Of a stretch of DNA of 64,000 nt, positions 62,933-64,000 are shown in pieces. The notes beneath the pieces were generated by a model. That model was given only the letters and a program-made list of their open reading frames with translations, was not told the DNA's origin and did no database searches. Position numbers and translations under genes: made by a program. Origin of the DNA: CAZLMG01 sp964560765 (lineage in GTDB: Bacteria; Bdellovibrionota_B; Oligoflexia; Oligoflexales; CAZLMG01); assembly GCA_964560765.1 (NCBI GenBank), contig CAZLMG010000022.1, positions 1 to 64,000 of the forward strand, written 5' to 3'. The first letter of the stretch is position 1; the number at the start of each line of letters is the position of its first letter.

Positions 62933-63400
62933 CTAGGAGTGCTGGAGAAACACAAGAAAGTCGTCCGTATCAACCTCTGGCTCCAGCTCGCCCGAGCATT
63001 TAGTGCAGATGACTTTGGGAAACACTTTGCTTGCTCTCACGATTGCCGCATCAAAGAGTTGTTCACTCGCGTGACCACATTGGCTGCATGCAAAGGGAGC
63101 ATGAAAACTAAGCACCCTGCCCTTGCCTAAAAAGCCCCGCAAGATGTTGGCGTAGTCAACGATGACGGTCGAACAATGATCAAAGGTTATATCGCAGCGA
63201 TCGGAGAGCTCTCGAATAAAGGGTAGCCATATGGCAACGCCAGCCGAGTTGATTCGATGTACTTCCGAGCATTCGATATGCACTGGCCCGTTGGGGATGC
63301 GATCACGTAGATCCGCGAACACGTGCTCTAGGCCTTCACGCAGGTCTCCACTCAATTTGACGTGTGTTTTTCCGGGCTTTTGACTAACTGAAAATTTCAA
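62933..63400 (-). CDS. STAS-like domain protein with zinc ribbon
   Basis: A 155-residue protein. Residues about 1-95 resemble a STAS (anti-anti-sigma) domain: VKLSGDLREGLE, and HRINSAGVAIWLPFIREL with the equivalent of the phosphoserine loop. The C-terminus carries two CxxC pairs (FACSQCGHA and VICTKCSGEL), a probable zinc ribbon. An earlier TTG at 63421 exists; TTG 63400 has AGGG at good spacing and is preferred, but the start is uncertain. It lies eight bases before hslO and may relate to redox or sigma-factor control; this is inference. Confidence 0.65.
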   Translation of the reverse strand: MKFSVSQKPGKTHVKLSGDLREGLEHVFADLRDRIPNGPVHIECSEVHRINSAGVAIWLPFIRELSDRCDITFDHCSTVIVDYANILRGFLGKGRVLSFHAPFACSQCGHASEQLFDAAIVRASKVFPKVICTKCSGELEPEVDTDDFLVFLQHS

Positions 63401-63415
63401 GTTTAACCCTGCCCT

Positions 63416-63565
63416 ATGCAACGTAGATTGAGCATAAATGCTATCAAGTTAGCGGCGTCATCTCCAGCACTTAATGTGCATTTCTGGCTGATGCTGGCTC
63501 GATTCGCCGGACTTCAGGATGCGCCCCCGTCTGCCGAAGAGGTTCAAAGGGAGGCTTCGGCTTGA
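63416..63565 (+). CDS. Possible 49-residue ORF coupled to barrel gene
   Basis: A short frame from ATG 63416 to TGA 63565, with a plausible amino-acid composition (MQRRLSINAIKLAAS... ending VQREASA). Its stop overlaps the TTG start of the following barrel gene (cTTGA), the geometry of translational coupling. No good ribosome site precedes the ATG and it lies close to the divergent STAS start, so it may be only the leader of the next gene. Confidence 0.35.
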   Translation: MQRRLSINAIKLAASSPALNVHFWLMLARFAGLQDAPPSAEEVQREASA

Positions 63566-64000
63566 ATCATCTCGTATTCCGAGTTACCGCCTTGCTGATC
63601 GCAGGTGGTGGCGTGAGCCTTGAGCTAAACGCTACTGCTCAGATCGTCGGCAAGACCATGGTGATGCCTTGGTTTGGCATCTCCTATAAGCACGCCCGCG
63701 GCACAACCGTCGAGAAGCGCGAGTACGTCGAGACGTCTACCGGTGACGTCGTCACCACTGACTCGGATGTATCCTCCGATAATTTGGACGTTGATCAGAA
63801 GCTTGGACTTATCGTCGGGCACATATTCGCATCTGGGTGGATGCTCGGCGCATCTTGGCAGCGCGACACAGTCGTGCAGTCGATTTATTCCGAGGAGCTG
63901 GTGACGCTAGCTTCTGCTTATACCGGCGAGGCGGGGCGATACGCGGACTACGATTTCACGCAAGAGAATCAGCGTGACATCGTCGGCCCAGCTGTTGGCT
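63562..64000 (+). CDS. Outer-membrane beta-barrel-like protein, 5' part
   Basis: Frame open from TTG 63562 to the window end (146 residues seen). A signal peptide of about 26 residues (LVFRVTALLIAGGGVSLEL, ending ATAQ) is followed by alternating strands (MVMPWFGISYKHARG, KLGLIVGHIFASGWMLGASW), as in outer-membrane barrel proteins such as those of the OmpA/porin-like kind. AGGGAGG lies eight bases before the TTG. The remainder lies beyond the window, so the family is open. Confidence 0.65.
   Translation, partial: MNHLVFRVTALLIAGGGVSLELNATAQIVGKTMVMPWFGISYKHARGTTVEKREYVETSTGDVVTTDSDVSSDNLDVDQKLGLIVGHIFASGWMLGASWQRDTVVQSIYSEELVTLASAYTGEAGRYADYDFTQENQRDIVGPAVG

Overview
This window is a chromosomal, housekeeping-rich stretch of a Gram-negative bacterium with moderately GC-rich DNA. 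No phage, insertion sequence, CRISPR array or rRNA operon is visible. There are many lipoproteins with lipobox signals, a von Willebrand A lipoprotein, a giant Ig-like/delta-60-repeat surface lipoprotein, a bactofilin, SecB, Hsp33, single-chain pyruvate carboxylase, a mitochondrial-type aconitase and a 2-oxoglutarate dehydrogenase cluster. Together these suggest an aerobic organism of the former Deltaproteobacteria (Bdellovibrionota/Oligoflexia or Myxococcota-like). That placement is inference from gene content, not a phylogeny.

Layout. 0.15-2.4 kb: an OmpR-type two-component pair. 2.3-4.3 kb (minus): a BrkB/YihY membrane protein and an RdgC-like protein, followed by a cluster of DnaA-box-like motifs. 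4.5-8.3 kb: Smr protein, TPR-like membrane protein, prmA, rsmE. 8.4-11.4 kb: a tandem-HAMP membrane protein, aconitase and the initiator tRNA. 11.7-14.3 kb: a small lipoprotein, an aldo/keto reductase and a WD40-like propeller. 14.8-22.1 kb: an ABC-F ATPase with a spermidine-synthase-like protein, pyruvate carboxylase and a CxxCH lipoprotein. 22.3-25.2 kb: DUF502 protein, ribD, a CDF metal exporter. 25.2-29.3 kb (minus): a lysophospholipase-like hydrolase, a glycerophosphodiesterase, a YbhN-type membrane protein and a vWA lipoprotein. 29.6-34.4 kb: two GT4 glycosyltransferases, asnS, rplM-rpsI. 34.5-37.6 kb: two conserved hypotheticals, a bactofilin and two lipoproteins. 37.8-44 kb: E2-E3-E1 of 2-oxoglutarate dehydrogenase plus an M48 peptidase. 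44.2-48.4 kb: a cysteine-rich lipoprotein, gamma-glutamyltransferase, a HAD phosphatase. 48.5-54.5 kb: the 1525-residue repeat lipoprotein, a membrane-anchored hypothetical and a DUF486 protein. 54.5-56 kb (minus): a PilZ membrane protein and SecB. 56.2-60.8 kb: a beta-CASP ribonuclease-like protein overlapping selU, which overlaps an oxidoreductase-SelD fusion. 61-64 kb: a GNAT-like protein, Hsp33, a STAS/zinc-ribbon protein and the start of an outer-membrane barrel gene.

Working relationships. Aconitase, pyruvate carboxylase and SucB-Lpd-SucA give anaplerosis and central TCA steps. SelU and SelD together support selenouridine in tRNA. PrmA, RsmE, ABC-F, asnS, rplM, rpsI and tRNA-fMet serve translation. 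Most start sites were refined from Shine-Dalgarno spacing, and several differ from the longest open frame.

The most noteworthy signals are regulatory. (1) A near-consensus promoter for tRNA-fMet is interlocked with the aconitase terminator. (2) Perfect hairpins contain the Shine-Dalgarno of pyruvate carboxylase and of the YbhN-type gene. (3) All eight convergent gene pairs overlap or lie within 16 bases, so no pair leaves room for a terminator. (4) Three TGTG motifs are spaced exactly 11 bases apart next to the RdgC-like gene. (5) Alternative hairpins precede the 2-oxoglutarate dehydrogenase operon. I did not find a defence island or another clearly new multi-gene system.
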